Part shown: piece by piece, positions 46,941 to 58,874 of the stretch
Layout of the letters: each line of letters starts with the position of its first letter
How positions within the stretch are numbered: position 1 is the stretch's first letter
Source: Platerodrilus igneus
Taxonomy: Eukaryota > Arthropoda > Insecta > Coleoptera > Lycidae
Assembly: GCA_036346225.1 (NCBI GenBank)
Contig: JARFIW010000941.1
Span: 1,235,501-1,299,500 of the forward strand
Reading direction: 5' to 3'
Length of the DNA: 64,000 bases
Notes under the pieces: generated by a model
Told to the model about the DNA's origin: nothing
What the model saw: only the letters and a program-made list of their open reading frames with translations
Databases searched by the model: none
Translations under genes and position numbers: made by a program

Positions 46941-47416
46941 AAGTGCAACATTGTAGAACAATGACAATTTATAAAGTTTATTAACGTTCATGAGAACGGA
47001 TACGCTACTATGTATCGCAGACGATAATGACACTGCAGATGTCAGATCACAGACAATCACCGACGGCCAGGTACCGAGATTACTTAGAAACTAAGATTGC
47101 AATAATGTAATTATGAATAGAGTTAAGAATAAGCAGACATGAGAGCTGCAAGTTCTCACAGCCATGTGAGGGGGTAGTGATATTATAGAAAGCCCGGGAG
47201 CTCCAGTCGACGACAGTTAGTCCAGCGATCAGCTTTAGCATTGCAGTTTGTTAGACTACTCATTTTAAGTACAATTAACTAGTGTAATTTTGATTAAAGT
47301 AATATTCAATTAAATTGTGAAAATTCCATAAGTTAATTCTGTATCAATAAATAAAATTGTTAAGAAGTTTGGAAATAATTTTTAAAAAGGCCGCTCCCAA
47401 GCCACGAACGTTAACT
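46941..47416 (+). repeat. Gypsy 5' LTR
   Basis: Begins at or just before AAGTGCAACATTG and ends GTTAACT. It matches the two halves of the 3' LTR; AATAAATAAAATTG near 47346 supplies a poly(A) signal. Confidence 0.8.
47180..47220 (+). promoter_or_regulatory. TATA box and start region in the Gypsy LTR
   Basis: TATTATAGAAAG at 47181, with ACAGTTAG about 32 bp downstream as a possible initiator. The 3' LTR has the better TATTATAAAAAG at the same place (62367), supporting a real TATA box. Confidence 0.5.
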
Positions 47417-48512
47417 GGCGCAGTCGTAACGGATGTCAAAAGGTCACTAGGAAACCCAAATTCAAAGAACTAGTGGTCTGGAATTTCAATTCCGAATTTG
47501 ACAGAACCAAACAGAAGTTGGAGACGAAACAAAAATTGTTTAAACCCAGCAATCAAACAGAAGTTGAAGGCGAAACAAAATTGTTCAAATTCAACAAAAT
47601 AAAAACCGGAGAAGATACGAAAATAGATCAAATCCAAAAACCGAAGTGGAGAAAGTACAGAATCGGCGGACTCCATAAAAGCAATAAAACAATTAGTGTA
47701 AGTTCATTTTCCTTAAAACAATTGAATTTTATTTTATTTTCCAAACGTATTTGATATTTGCTAGCATAAGAGATTTATGATTTATATATGTATATTGATT
47801 ATTAATACCATTATTTTATGCAATTTGATGAAAATAATACACTTAGCTATTGCAAGGGATTATCTTCAAGTTTTTTGAAAAAAAAAATATTTTTTAATGT
47901 TTAAAAGAGACATAAAAACTTGAGAAAATCGAAAAGTCGCATTTCATGCGCATTTGAGATAATTATTACCAAATTAACTGGCGCAAGAATTAATAGAAAC
48001 AAAACAAAAACGAATTTCTAATTCAACAATACGAAAATTAACTGGCGCAATACTCCAAAAATAAATTACAATTTAACACCGAAATCTTTGCAAATATTGC
48101 AACAAAATAACGTAACAAATTATCCAGACGCAAAATCGTCACATTCCGCAAAATAATAGACAACTTGCAATCTATTATTAACCTACATTTTATTACGAAA
48201 ACTAATAAAGCGCAAAACCAAACGTATCTCATCTTCGAACAAATCATTCACGCAACGCTATAAAACCGTTATAATTGGAAACAAATATATCTAATTATAA
48301 CTACGGAACAATACCATCCAAGAGCGTTCATACTAAAATCTACAAGCTATTCAAAACCCATTGCAAATCTAAATATGACCATACGAAAACCTCTCAATTT
48401 ACCAGAATAAAATTAAAAGCATTAGTAATTAAAACGAAGCACCATTAATTACGACCAAAAATTCTTATCAGGGAATAAAACATCATCTTAAATACGAAAA
48501 TAATCACGCTAT
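47417..48512 (+). other. Gypsy 5' leader and decayed gag start
   Basis: Leader following the primer-binding site; a short lysine-rich frame 47473-47754. AGT|GTAAGT at 47695-47703 is a candidate donor for spliced env mRNA. The rest has many stops. Confidence 0.45.
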
Positions 48513-49804
48513 TTGAAACGCATATTGCAACCTCATTCAGACTTGACAATTATAATTAAAACTACTGCATCAATTGACAAAGTATATACATTATTGGACG
48601 TGACATTTATAATTAACGGAATAAAAGACGCAATCTATTTAAACAAAATCTTTCAGAAAGATCAAATAAAGTATAATTGCATTTGCACATTAAAATTATC
48701 GATCGACTAAAAATTACAGCTACAAAGAACCTTGTAATTAAAAATAACTTTGCAACAGAGATCCCTATTTTTACAAAATTTGAAAATAATCAAAGTCAAA
48801 CAAAAAATTAATTATTAGAACATTTCTCCCAGACAAAAAGAGTAGACATAAGAAACTTTATTTGGATACAGTACCAGTCTTTAATGGAGACCAATGTCTT
48901 TTCAGTGATTTTAAAACAGCCTGTGAAATATTTTTGAAAAATTTTATAAGCCCGGGGACAACGAAAGAAAGGTATTACTCCTACGCCTTATTATCAGCAA
49001 ACTAACCGGAAGGGCACTAACATTAATTGCCAGTCGAGATGACTTAGAGCAATGGGATGACTTCATCAAACGAGTATTAATTGCATGTTTTGGCAATCAA
49101 CGTAACCTAAAATGTCTAGTACGCGATTTAATAAATTTTAGAATGGAAAATAACCAATCCCCGTACCAATTTTGGATGAAATGCCAAGATGTAAGAAGTT
49201 TAATCTTGACAAAACTAAAAATTGAAGAATCTGACCAAAATATCAGACTTTTAAAAACAAAAATGTATGACGAAATGGCATTAGACACATATCTAAATTT
49301 ACTACCAGAACGATTTTCGGACAAAATCAGATTTCAACATCCCCAAAACTTAGAGGAAGCTATGAACATGATAATCTAAGACGAAAACGTAATGTATTAC
49401 AGCAAAGGATTGTACAACCCCAACGCGAATAAAAGTTATTCACCAATAAAAACCATACAACCCGCGAGACAAACAAATCCGCAACAAAAATTTACCCCAT
49501 TCAATACACAAACAAGCCAACCGCAAAATAATAATCCACATTTTAATAACGCAAACTTTAATAATCAATATAAACATTTTTCAAAACCAACGTTTAACCC
49601 GAATTTTACGAAACCCGTATTTCAACCAAGATTCAACCAAAACGTAAATCAACAAAGACCAGCATTTAACGCGAAGCCTGTTAAAAATTCACCAATGACA
49701 AACAATAATAACAATCCTAATAACTATTATAAACCCACACCAATGAATACCTCATCTGGTAACACCAGACCAAACACAAAAATAACACATTCGACCGAAC
49801 CTTA
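48513..49804 (+). pseudogene. Gypsy gag, frameshifted
   Basis: From ~48960, capsid-like pieces appear: LTGRALTLIASRDDLEQWDD, FGNQRNLKCLVRDLINFRM (49090-49145), NNQSPYQFWMKCQDVRSLIL and ALDTYLNLLPERF, to a stop at 49377. Then 49392-49802 is an Asn/Gln/Pro-rich tail (for example QNNNPHFNNANFNNQ). No zinc knuckle is present, as usual for errantivirus-type gag. Several stops upstream of 49090. Confidence 0.75.
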
Positions 49805-50059
49805 ACCAAAAACTCACTTTTACATCGGAAAAACTATTTAATCAAGAAGTAGAGGAATATGAAGATGACCAGAATAATTACATTCGACCAAGCACAGACA
49901 ATAAACAAAACCATTCGAACAACTATGAACTCGAAGAATCATACGAAACTTATGACGAGGACGACAAAAAAACTCGTGCTCAAATTTTCAAATAGACCGA
50001 TTTATAAACGACCAAACGTAATAAACTTAAATAATATGAATCACCTAGTACTACCCTAT

Positions 50060-51641
50060 ATAGAAATACCCTATGCCTAATTCAAACTGTTAATCGATAC
50101 CGGATCTTCAAAAACATTAATTAGCCCGCGAACCGTAAAGAAACACTATTATACTATGTAGAAAGAGAACCGTTTAAAATTAAAACAGCCCATCAAACAA
50201 CCCTACACCAATTCGTAGCAAACATACCCTTACCCAAAACATTTAACGTAAAGATGAAACGGAAATTTTACATATTCGAATTCAATGACAAATATGACAG
50301 ACTATTAGGAATGGACCTTCTAAGAAAATTAGGAGCCAACGTCGACATAAAGAACCGTTTACTAAGAATCAAATATGGACGAATCACCATTAAATTTCAA
50401 AATACCCAAGTTAAAGAAAAATACACAATAGAACCCCGAACAGAAAAAAAAATCCCAGTAAATTCAAATAACAAATTAGAAATAATAAATCATATAACAT
50501 TTCAACAAGGAGTAGAGATCCCAACTGCATTAGTGCAAATAAAGGATAATTATGCCACAACGACGATCTTAAATTCAAATGACTACCCCGTAGAGCTATC
50601 TTTAACAAACCCAATTAACGTAGAAGAATTAAATTTTAACGAGATGGAAATAGATGAAAATTTAAACGATAATTACCCCGTAGAAAACGACAAAATGTTA
50701 AGAGAAAATTTAAGTAACATTCGCTTTAACACCGACATCAATCAAAAATGTATGTTTCGAATACCGCGACATATTCCATTGCCAAGAAATACCCCTAACA
50801 TTTACAAATACAGTTAAGCATAACATTGAACTAACGGATGACAAACCTATATTCACAAAAGCATACAGATTACCCAGGCAAGCCAGGAAGAAGCGGACAG
50901 ACAAGTAGCCGACTTATTAGATCAAGATATTATACAACACTCCAACTCATCATGGAGCAGCCCCGTATTAATAGTACCAAAAAAATTGAACGCATCAGGA
51001 AAACGAAAATATAGAATGGTAATAGATCATTTAAAAATAAAACGATACGAAACACTTTAGAACTACACAAAATAAAAATTTATTTTATAACTGAAAACCA
51101 CCCTGAATCCAACGGACTAGTCGAGAAACTACATTCAGCTCTTCTAGAACAAATCAGATTATAAAGAATAATATACCACAAAGAGCACATAACTAATTTA
51201 ATGTCATACGCATTAATCGCCTATAACAACACAATTCATTCGTCAACCAATTTTACACCATTAGAATTAACTTCAGGACATTCAGATTTACGCAACCCTT
51301 ATGACATATATTATAACAAAGAAGTTTATCAGCAATACGCCAAAGACCATAAAGAAAAATTAGAATTAGCTTAGGACAAAGTGAAGGATAAATTAAATAA
51401 CAACAAAGAACGCATTACCACAACCCGTAATAAGAATACCGACGCAAACAAAATTTCAATAGGACAAACCGTGTACGACAAAAATTTCCAAAGCAAACGA
51501 GACAAAACGGCATCTAGAAATTTAGGCCCTTTTAAGATTAAAAGAATATCGGGCAAAAACATAGCCGTAGTAGACAACGGCAAGATAACAAAATATATTC
51601 ACTTAAAAAATTTAAGACACCCTGTACTTTCAGATGGATAA
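50060..51641 (+). pseudogene. Gypsy pol with polymerase core deleted
   Basis: The aspartic protease active site LLIDTGSSKTLIS is at ~50085-50125. The frame 50254-50817 covers LLGMDLLRKLGANVDI and the linker. The RT N-terminus (SSPVLIVPKK, KYRMVIDHLK) reaches ~51050. The sequence then jumps to the integrase C-terminal half: ENHPESNGLVEKLHSALLEQ, LMSYALIAYNNTIHSSTNFT, and LGPFKIKRISGKNIAVVDNG to the stop at 51641. Most RT, all RNase H and the integrase N-terminus are missing. Confidence 0.85.
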
Positions 51642-53335
51642 TTATCACCCTTACCGTCAACCTCCACCCAGGTAGAACGGACACCGAAATAATAATTGAA
51701 AACATAAAGAATAACCCCGGTATACTACCAATAAAATTAGGCAGTATGCAGAATACCATAGACTATTGGACCTTTGCACAAAAATTCGACTTAACGGAAC
51801 TGAAACGAGAATTTCAAATAATTAAAAATAATTATTACCGATTAAAACAATCAATGGACACAACTAAATTCGGAAAAGAATGCGCAATAGAAATGATGAA
51901 TTATGACAGCATAATAGAAAGTATCTTCAGAAACATAGAAAACAAATTTAATCGACTAATACCCACAGAACAAACGGCGAGACGAAAAAGAAGACTAATC
52001 AACGGATTAGGAAACATAATAAAAGCAATAACAGGCAACTTAGATAATCAAGACGCAGAACGTTATGACAACGCAATACAACAACTAATCGAAAATCAGA
52101 ACGATATCAAAACCATAATCAGTAACCAAATATCACTGACGCAATCAACCATTATAAAATTCAACGAAACACTAAGAAAATTAGTTAGAAACCAAGATAG
52201 TGTAGCCAACCGAATACAAACCCTTGAAAATAACATGCAAACTACCATGTTAGGCATGCGAGATTTAATTAGATTTAACACGATATATACCCAGATAATA
52301 CCAAACCTTACCTTAATTCAACAAATTTTAGCCACGTTAGAAAACGCAGTAACATTTGCAACTAAATACCCTACATTCCAGTATCATAGAACCAATCGAT
52401 TTATTAAGAGAACTACTAAGAATTAAATCATTTATAACCAACAGTAAATTACCTTTTAATGTAGTAGAATCAAACATTTTAATATTTGAAAAAATAACTA
52501 TAGTTAAAGGCTATGTAAAAAATAACGACATAACATTTTTGATAGAAATCCCAATAGTTGAGATTAACAATTATAATTACTATCATTTATTTGCTTTTCC
52601 AATGAAAATTACTAGCACATATCAAGTTATTATACCCAAAACCAAATTCCTATCCTTAAATGAACTAAGATATGGTTATACGAACGAAAAATGTAATAAA
52701 ATCACACCAAATCACTATTTATGCCAATCGTTGACAACGACAACCATTCAAGAAAACAGCCCCTGTAAAGTACAACTACTAAAATTCTCAAATCATTACG
52801 AAAATTGTGAAGTCAGACCTGTACAAATCACTAATATGAAAATCCAGAAAGTAACAGAAAATAAATGGAATGCCATTTTCCCTACAGAAGTAATAGCAAC
52901 AACTCACTGCAATCAAGGCGAAAACAACTTGGCATTAACCGGAAGTAAATTAATCACCCTCAAGGAAAATTGTTATTTAAAATTGAAAAATGAAATAATC
53001 AGAGTCTACCAAGAACCCGTACAAACCAAGAAATTAGCAAACTTACCCGAACTACAAATCAAGATAACGCAAGACGAAGACGAAGAACTACTTCAAAAAC
53101 GCATGCAACTCAAACATCTGGCATTAGACAATCTCAATCACGCCATGAAACTTATGGAAGATTATAAAGAACATCTAAACGAACTTAAAACTCCCAAAGT
53201 GCACTACGATAACATTAGTATTTGGACAATTGTATTATTTATTTTGACTATTTTATTGATCATTTATGTAATTTACAAAATGTATATTAGGTATAAAATA
53301 AAGGAAACAGTTTTAGATTTAAGGCAACCAAGATA
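51640..53335 (+). pseudogene. errantivirus-type env (F-like) with one frame break
   Basis: Candidate acceptor TTTCAG|ATGG at 51628-51633. Frame one (to 52426) holds a basic furin-type site RRKRR at ~51980, followed by a hydrophobic GLGNIIKAITG segment. This cleavage/fusion-peptide order is shared by errantivirus and baculovirus-F-like envelope proteins. After a frameshift around 52360-52420 the second frame runs to 53335. It has regularly spaced cysteines and a C-terminal membrane segment (IWTIVLFILTILLIIYVIY), then a short basic tail. Besides that break the gene is open, in contrast to the wrecked gag and pol. Described only; not functional as it stands. Confidence 0.82.
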
Positions 53336-53408
53336 AACAAAAAAACAAATGTACCATTAGAAAGTATGAATTTTAAAAATGAATTTAATGAAATTTAAAT
53401 TAAAAATC

Positions 53409-53421
53409 AAGAAAAGGAAAA
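53409..53421 (+). other. Gypsy polypurine tract
   Basis: AAGAAAAGGAAAA, ~25 bp before the recognisable 3' LTR start; it would prime plus-strand synthesis. Confidence 0.5.
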
Positions 53422-53445
53422 CCCTTAATTTTTAATGTACGTCGG

Positions 53446-53567
53446 AAGTGCAACATTGTAAAACAAGGACAATTTATAAAGTTTATTAACGTTCATGAGA
53501 ACGGATGCACTACTTTGTATCGCAGACGATAGTGACACTGCAGATGTCAGGTCACAAACGGTTACCG
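53446..53567 (+). repeat. Gypsy 3' LTR, first part
   Basis: Matches 46941-47066 of the 5' LTR, then stops abruptly at GGTTACCG, where TGCCACCCC begins. Confidence 0.85.
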
Positions 53568-53908
53568 TGCCACCCCTTTTCCGATCTCTCAAAGAAAAGG
53601 CAGTTGCCAGACACGGTGGAATAGGATAAGGTTTCCCCGTTAACTCGATTTAGCTGGGTCGTGGGTCATGGAAACCAAACTTGAAGCCAATAACTGGTGT
53701 TAAGATAATTTTGGGCGCCAGAAGACTGCCTGGAAACCCTAAAGCTCAAAATACTGAAAGTGACGTCTTCAATCACTCTCATACAAAAAATTGCCTAGCA
53801 ACGACGACTCATTGGTATTCAGGGAGCAATAATTATTAAAGCTCAAAATAACACTATGTATATTATCTTCTTAATTTTTAACAGTTTCAGAACTTACCAA
53901 CCGTCCTA

Positions 53909-53910
<2 letters not shown>

Positions 53911-53953
<43 letters not shown>
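53911..53953. repeat. (TA)n microsatellite, LTR-C target
   Basis: 43 bp of TA ending at the LTR-C boundary; ATATATATT on the other side at 61038 completes the target. Confidence 0.95.
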
Positions 53954-53955
<2 letters not shown>

Positions 53956-56116
53956 CTGTGATACACTCCTGTGAATGTGGGAACTGGGTCCTTTCAACAA
54001 AAAAATTCTAGTCCCACCGATTGGGCGTCATAAACTGCTGTGATCCTGTTTTCGCCTCGGCTGCTCACCTAATTTTATAAACCTCCTCATTCATAAAAAA
54101 AAACAAACACATTCCTACCACAAACATCAACGTTAACTCTATTTACATCAATATTCACAATACAATAAAATTTCCAAATTAAAACTCCGCATAAATTTCA
54201 GTTTTAAAAAGAATTTCAAGATTAATTTTATTATCATTTTAACGTGCATCCAGAATTAAAGTCCTTGTAGGATGCCTACTAATTAATATAACAATATATG
54301 CAGAGTAAAAGGAGCATCTACCACCCTTTACGTTAATTAACCAGGTTCGTCTAATTGAGCTCAAAGACATACCTAAAATTTCATCATAATCCAGAACATC
54401 AATACTAAATACCCTTTCTACTTAAACAAGCAAATTTCATCTTAACATTAAAATTTTATGGTTAGTACAATTTCACTAATGTCCATTTAAAGTAAATCAA
54501 TTATCAAGTAATTCAACACACACAAAATGTCAAACAAAATAGTATAATAAAGTTATTCAACACACACCAAAATGTCAAACAAAATAGTATAATTTACCTG
54601 AAGGTTACTGTCCTCGTAGCTTTAATGTACATCGTCCCTCTAGTTAATCACACCATTCCAACAGGATTATATTTACGGCTTCTAATTCTCAACGCTTTTA
54701 AAATTTTCTCCATCACCATTTATTTAAAGTTGTTTCGGGGCTTTTCCGGAACTCATCTGTGTATATCTGACCCTTGTTTCGTGGATCCAGACACGTATTT
54801 GAACCATTTAATTATTAACACCCCCGAAAAATAGCAAAGAAATTCATGCGTCTTTCACCAATATACGCCAAAACTGCCTACTTTTGTGTATACATTTGTC
54901 GTTGTAAATTTTGCTAATTGGTACAGTGATACTAAATTTTATTACCTTGTATCTAGGTGCACTGAAGTACATTCATGTTAGCACGTAAATAACAAACTAT
55001 TTTGAATCACTAAAATATACGAGCAAACTTTAAATTATTTTATCAAACTAAAATGCACTTTTTAACATCTTCAATCAAGTTGCGGATGTAAGAGCTTTTA
55101 ACGCATCGAATAGTCAAAAGTCTAAGAGACCGAAATTCATATTACCACCGGTATATATAGCGAATAGCCGGCACGTCGCTTTGTTCCCCAAAACGGGTAA
55201 TTCTAAGAATTTCTCATGCTATGTTCCCATTCCGTCGCTCGCGCGTCGGTTTTTACGAATTTTTCACTCGCCCCAGTTAAAATCTCAGAAATTCTCACAC
55301 GGCACGCAAACATGTCCGAGAAAAGCTAATTAATTTTTGTACAGAAATCGTTGTTTCTACCTCTGATATTTGCATCCTATTTTCGACCAATTGTGACCCT
55401 CGTGACGTTGCTTAAATCACGCCTTTTACTATATGTGTCTTTGCTTGACGCATTTCTCTTTCCTTTTCTAACCTGTTCGCATTGGTGCAAATTGATATTC
55501 TTTATTATCGATTATATTTTAGTCCATGTGGACTATCTGGGTTAAATAACCCCGTATCGCACCTTCTCGTGAATATTAAGCCACGGTTTCTTCAAGATTC
55601 TTTGAAACCATTTGTTATCTACACAATTTTCGCCGTACGTGATATTTAAACTACGCAGGTGTTCAAAATAATATTAATTCTCAGAGCTTTATTTTCTGGT
55701 ATTATAATCTTGGGTTTTACAGACTTTTATGCTTATTATTAATAATGGTTTAATTAACTCCAATTAAAATTGACTTCTATCCTTTCATTTTAGCGAATAC
55801 AAGTTAAATATTAATTATTATGTGTACACTTTGTTTTACTACCGGTTACTTAAAATAGGGTTAATTAATATAAATTTTGTACGTAATTTCCATTTGTTTA
55901 GGAATAATTACATTACACGCAGAGCTTGTTAATACTGTTTCTTTTGATGTAAAGCGTCTTGTCCATGATTTAGATCTCTTATTTTTACTGAAACTAATAA
56001 ATTTTTATGCTTCACGGTTTTAATAACGCGTATTATTTAATAAAATTCCTTATACACGGTGATTAAAATTATTTGATGTGATTATTTAATTTTCTACCCT
56101 GGTCTAAATATGAGTA
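53954..56116 (-). repeat. LTR-C 3' LTR
   Basis: On the plus strand it reads TGCTGTGATACACTCC ... AAATATGAGTA. Short frames inside (for example 54625-54834) recur in the other LTR and are not genes. Confidence 0.92.
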
Positions 56117-56690
56117 TTTTCCCCCTATTTGAATACAAATAATCCCACTTATTTGAATGCAAATATAAAGCATTTAGACAAAAAAAAATTACAAAAAAAT
56201 TGCCTATCACTCTCTACCCTTATCTATCTAACTTACCTACTTTGTCTCCAATCAAAAAAAAATATTTACACCTACCTATATCCCTATCCTATTCCTAACT
56301 CTCACCTAATTCTATAAACTGAAATTATCCCTAACTTCATCCTACTCATCCATCTAATCCTATATACATCCTATATACCTATCCTATTCCTAACTTTTAA
56401 CTAATCTTCACTATGCTTTACTTCCCCCTACCTAATCCTATATGCCTATCCTACTCTTACTCTATTCCTAACTCTCCACTAATCTTCTATGAAGTATCTA
56501 CACTTAACCTATCTTATTTTTTTCCTACATTTACTCTTTATTCTCATCCTAAACCTATTCCTAATTATCTCCCATATTTATCCTATACCTAGCTTTATTT
56601 TCTATAAACACTTACTTCTACTTTTCTATATACACCTATCTCTATTCTTATCCTATTTAAATTTTACTCTATTATACACCTATTTCTCCT
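56117..56690 (-). repeat. strand-asymmetric CCTA-rich tract in LTR-C
   Basis: Over ~500 bp the plus strand is almost free of G and built of loose CCTATCCTA/CCTAACT variants, so the element's sense RNA is purine-rich. It fills the space between the integrase stub and the polypurine tract. Not a regular array. Confidence 0.8.
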
Positions 56691-57261
56691 GTGGTGCTGG
56701 TTCTCCGGTATAAGGGAATAGTAGGTTGACGTGAAACCGTCCCCTCTCATTTCCCGTACCTACTTCCCTTAATAAATATGTGCACTCCCCTACTACTTCA
56801 CCTATCTCGAAAGGTCCCTCATATGGCAAGTGTAGTTAAGCACATGTCATCCTATCTCTCTTCCCTACTCTCAAGCTTTTTACTACTACCTGGTCTCCCA
56901 CTTTAAATTTTACCCTCTTTCTAATTCTTGCTACCTTCCTTTCCATATCTATCAAAACCCCTAACTTCATCATACAGTCAACACCTAAAATGCTCTGAAA
57001 CTTCAGTCCAGGTACAATTACAAACTCCTGTTCACAGCTTAAACCTCCTATATCTATCCTAAGCACCACAACACTATTTACTACAGCAAACTTCTTTTTA
57101 TTTGGAGCTACTAAATGGCTACGCTTTATAGGCATAATTCTATCACAAACCTTATCCCTAATTTTGCTGACGAATTCCTCCGATATTAAACTCGCCTCTG
57201 CCCCTGTATCAAGTAATACTTCTACATTATTCTCAAAAATTTCTAAATTAATAATTGGCAA
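56691..57261 (-). pseudogene. LTR-C protease fused to integrase C-terminal stub
   Basis: Minus-strand frame from 57261: VEVLLDTGAEASLISEEFV is the aspartic protease active site, and SILGVDCMMKLGVLIDM the protease C-terminal part. It then passes directly into VKFKVGDQVVVKSLRVGKRD, which with the read-through LPYEGPFEIGEVV ... GRFHVNLLFPY (to ~56695) is the C-terminal domain of a Gypsy integrase. A stop at 56836 cuts the fusion. RT, RNase H and the integrase core have been removed between ~56940 and ~56920. Confidence 0.82.
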
Positions 57262-57365
57262 ACATAATTTTTCCTCAGTTTCTGGCTCTACTTCCTCCTC
57301 AATTTTGAAAAATTCACGTGGATGTTCATATACATTTACACTGAAATCTAGTGGTCTGTCGCGTT

Positions 57366-58728
57366 TTAAAAATCCTGTCCAGGTCTGTTTTTCCTACTCG
57401 GTCCTGGTCTAGCCGTCACCTCAGCGTACGTCCTAGGCGTTTCCACTCGTTTCGTGTCTGTATTAGCAGTCCCGCTCATGTCTGTTGAACTATTCATTCT
57501 GGTAGGTCCCGGTCTCGGTGCAGGTCCCCTTCCTAAACTATTACTCCTAACGTATGGTCGTCTCTGTTCCCAATTCTGTCGCTGGTATCCGTAACTATTC
57601 CCCCGTCTAGCGTAGTTGTCCCGTCTATTGTCAAACCTAACTGTGTTGATCTGTCTTTCCCTGTTTTCCTGAGGTCGTCCACTACTTACGTCGTCGTACC
57701 TCTGCAGGTATTCCAAAAACATTTCTCTGTCCACTATGTTCTGTAGCGCTACGTGCTGTCTTATGTCTACCTCGAAGTGTCGTGATAAATACTTAATAAT
57801 TTGTCGGTCCGTCAGTGGTGGGTTCAGTTGCTTTGCTATGCTATACTTGCGTATAGCATATTGCTCTACTTCCTGAAAATTCTCCTTAAATTTCCTGTGA
57901 TTAAGTCGTCTCGTACCTGGTCAGGTCTGTGGTCACTCCAGTAGTGCTTTAGAAATTTGTTTTCAAAGTCCTGATACGTGTCTATGTCCTGTCCTACCAA
58001 ATTGTACCACGCTTCCGCATTGTCCTTTAATAAAGCCTTTATCGTATTTAGTTTAGTCTGTTCGTCAAATAAATTTCCCACTAGATTTCTTACACTGTTA
58101 ATAAAAATTTGTGGATTTACCCTGTTATCGCCATAAAACTTCATGTGTTGGTCCAATGATACTCCACCTGTAGAAAATCTGGGACCATCCCCCGTTAAAT
58201 TTGACATGTTGTATTAGATACTACTAACTTCGCGTTCTACCCTGCCTAACTGATCCCTACATGAGTCCGTTACTTCAGTCATTTTACATTAATCTCTTCT
58301 TCACAAAAATGCGTACTTCGGACTTTAAATGTCCCATTTCCTGTCGAAGACCTGCAATATCACGCTCATTTTTTTCAACCCTATTTTCTACTTGCCCCAG
58401 TTTCACGGTAAGACTATCTTTAAATTCTGTAAATTCTTTAGTATTTTGTTCAATTTTCCCGCTTATCTGCTCTAATTTTTGGTTGGACTCCTCCTCGCTC
58501 TATTAGATTCTTCGCTTAGCAGTTCTAATTTTCTGTTGGACTCCTCCTAGCTAATCGCATTTCCTCTAACATTCTCAGCATTAACTCATTTCCTTGATCC
58601 CCTGATTCCGTCCTCGACTGATCTCTACTGCCTCCTGCTTCTTCCATTTTCGAAATTTTCCCACACAATGCACTATCGTCACTTCCAATTTCCACTCCTT
58701 GACTCCTTAACCACTCCTTTCTCTGCAT
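57366..58728 (-). pseudogene. LTR-C gag
   Basis: The N-terminal piece 58728-58525 is charged and helical (LMLRMLEEMRLARRSPTEN). The capsid piece 58207-57866 reads GGVSLDQHMKFYGDNRVNPQ, ALLKDNAEAWYNLVG and FENKFLKHYW, matching Gypsy gag capsid. The C-terminal piece 57734-57366 is Arg/Pro-rich (RRGNSYGYQRQNWEQRRPYV), likely nucleic-acid binding without a zinc knuckle. The pieces are in different frames; given the young LTRs, some breaks could be sequencing errors. Confidence 0.8.
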
Positions 58729-58861
58729 ACGTTCTAATCACTCTCACACACTTTAAAATACTCTTAAATTTATACACACACCGAAACTCTCTCTCTCAGA
58801 TCGCCAGTTTCCTGGAATAAAATCACAAAAATTTTATTTGGAACTCGAGCCCTCACGTTGT

Positions 58862-58869
58862 GGTCGCCA
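58862..58869 (-). other. LTR-C primer-binding-like site
   Basis: Minus-strand TGGCGACC, starting 5 bp inside the 5' LTR; it would pair with a tRNA ending GGTCGCCA. The tRNA is not identified. Confidence 0.5.
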
Positions 58870-58874
58870 TATAC

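Noticed and set aside
54625..54834. Frames at 54625, 55351, 59546 and 60269 as genes
   Set aside because: They are duplicated within the two LTR-C long terminal repeats and have no domain.
56170..56660. Telomeric TTAGG array
   Set aside because: CCTA-rich but irregular, with no run of CCTAA repeats; it lies inside an LTR element.
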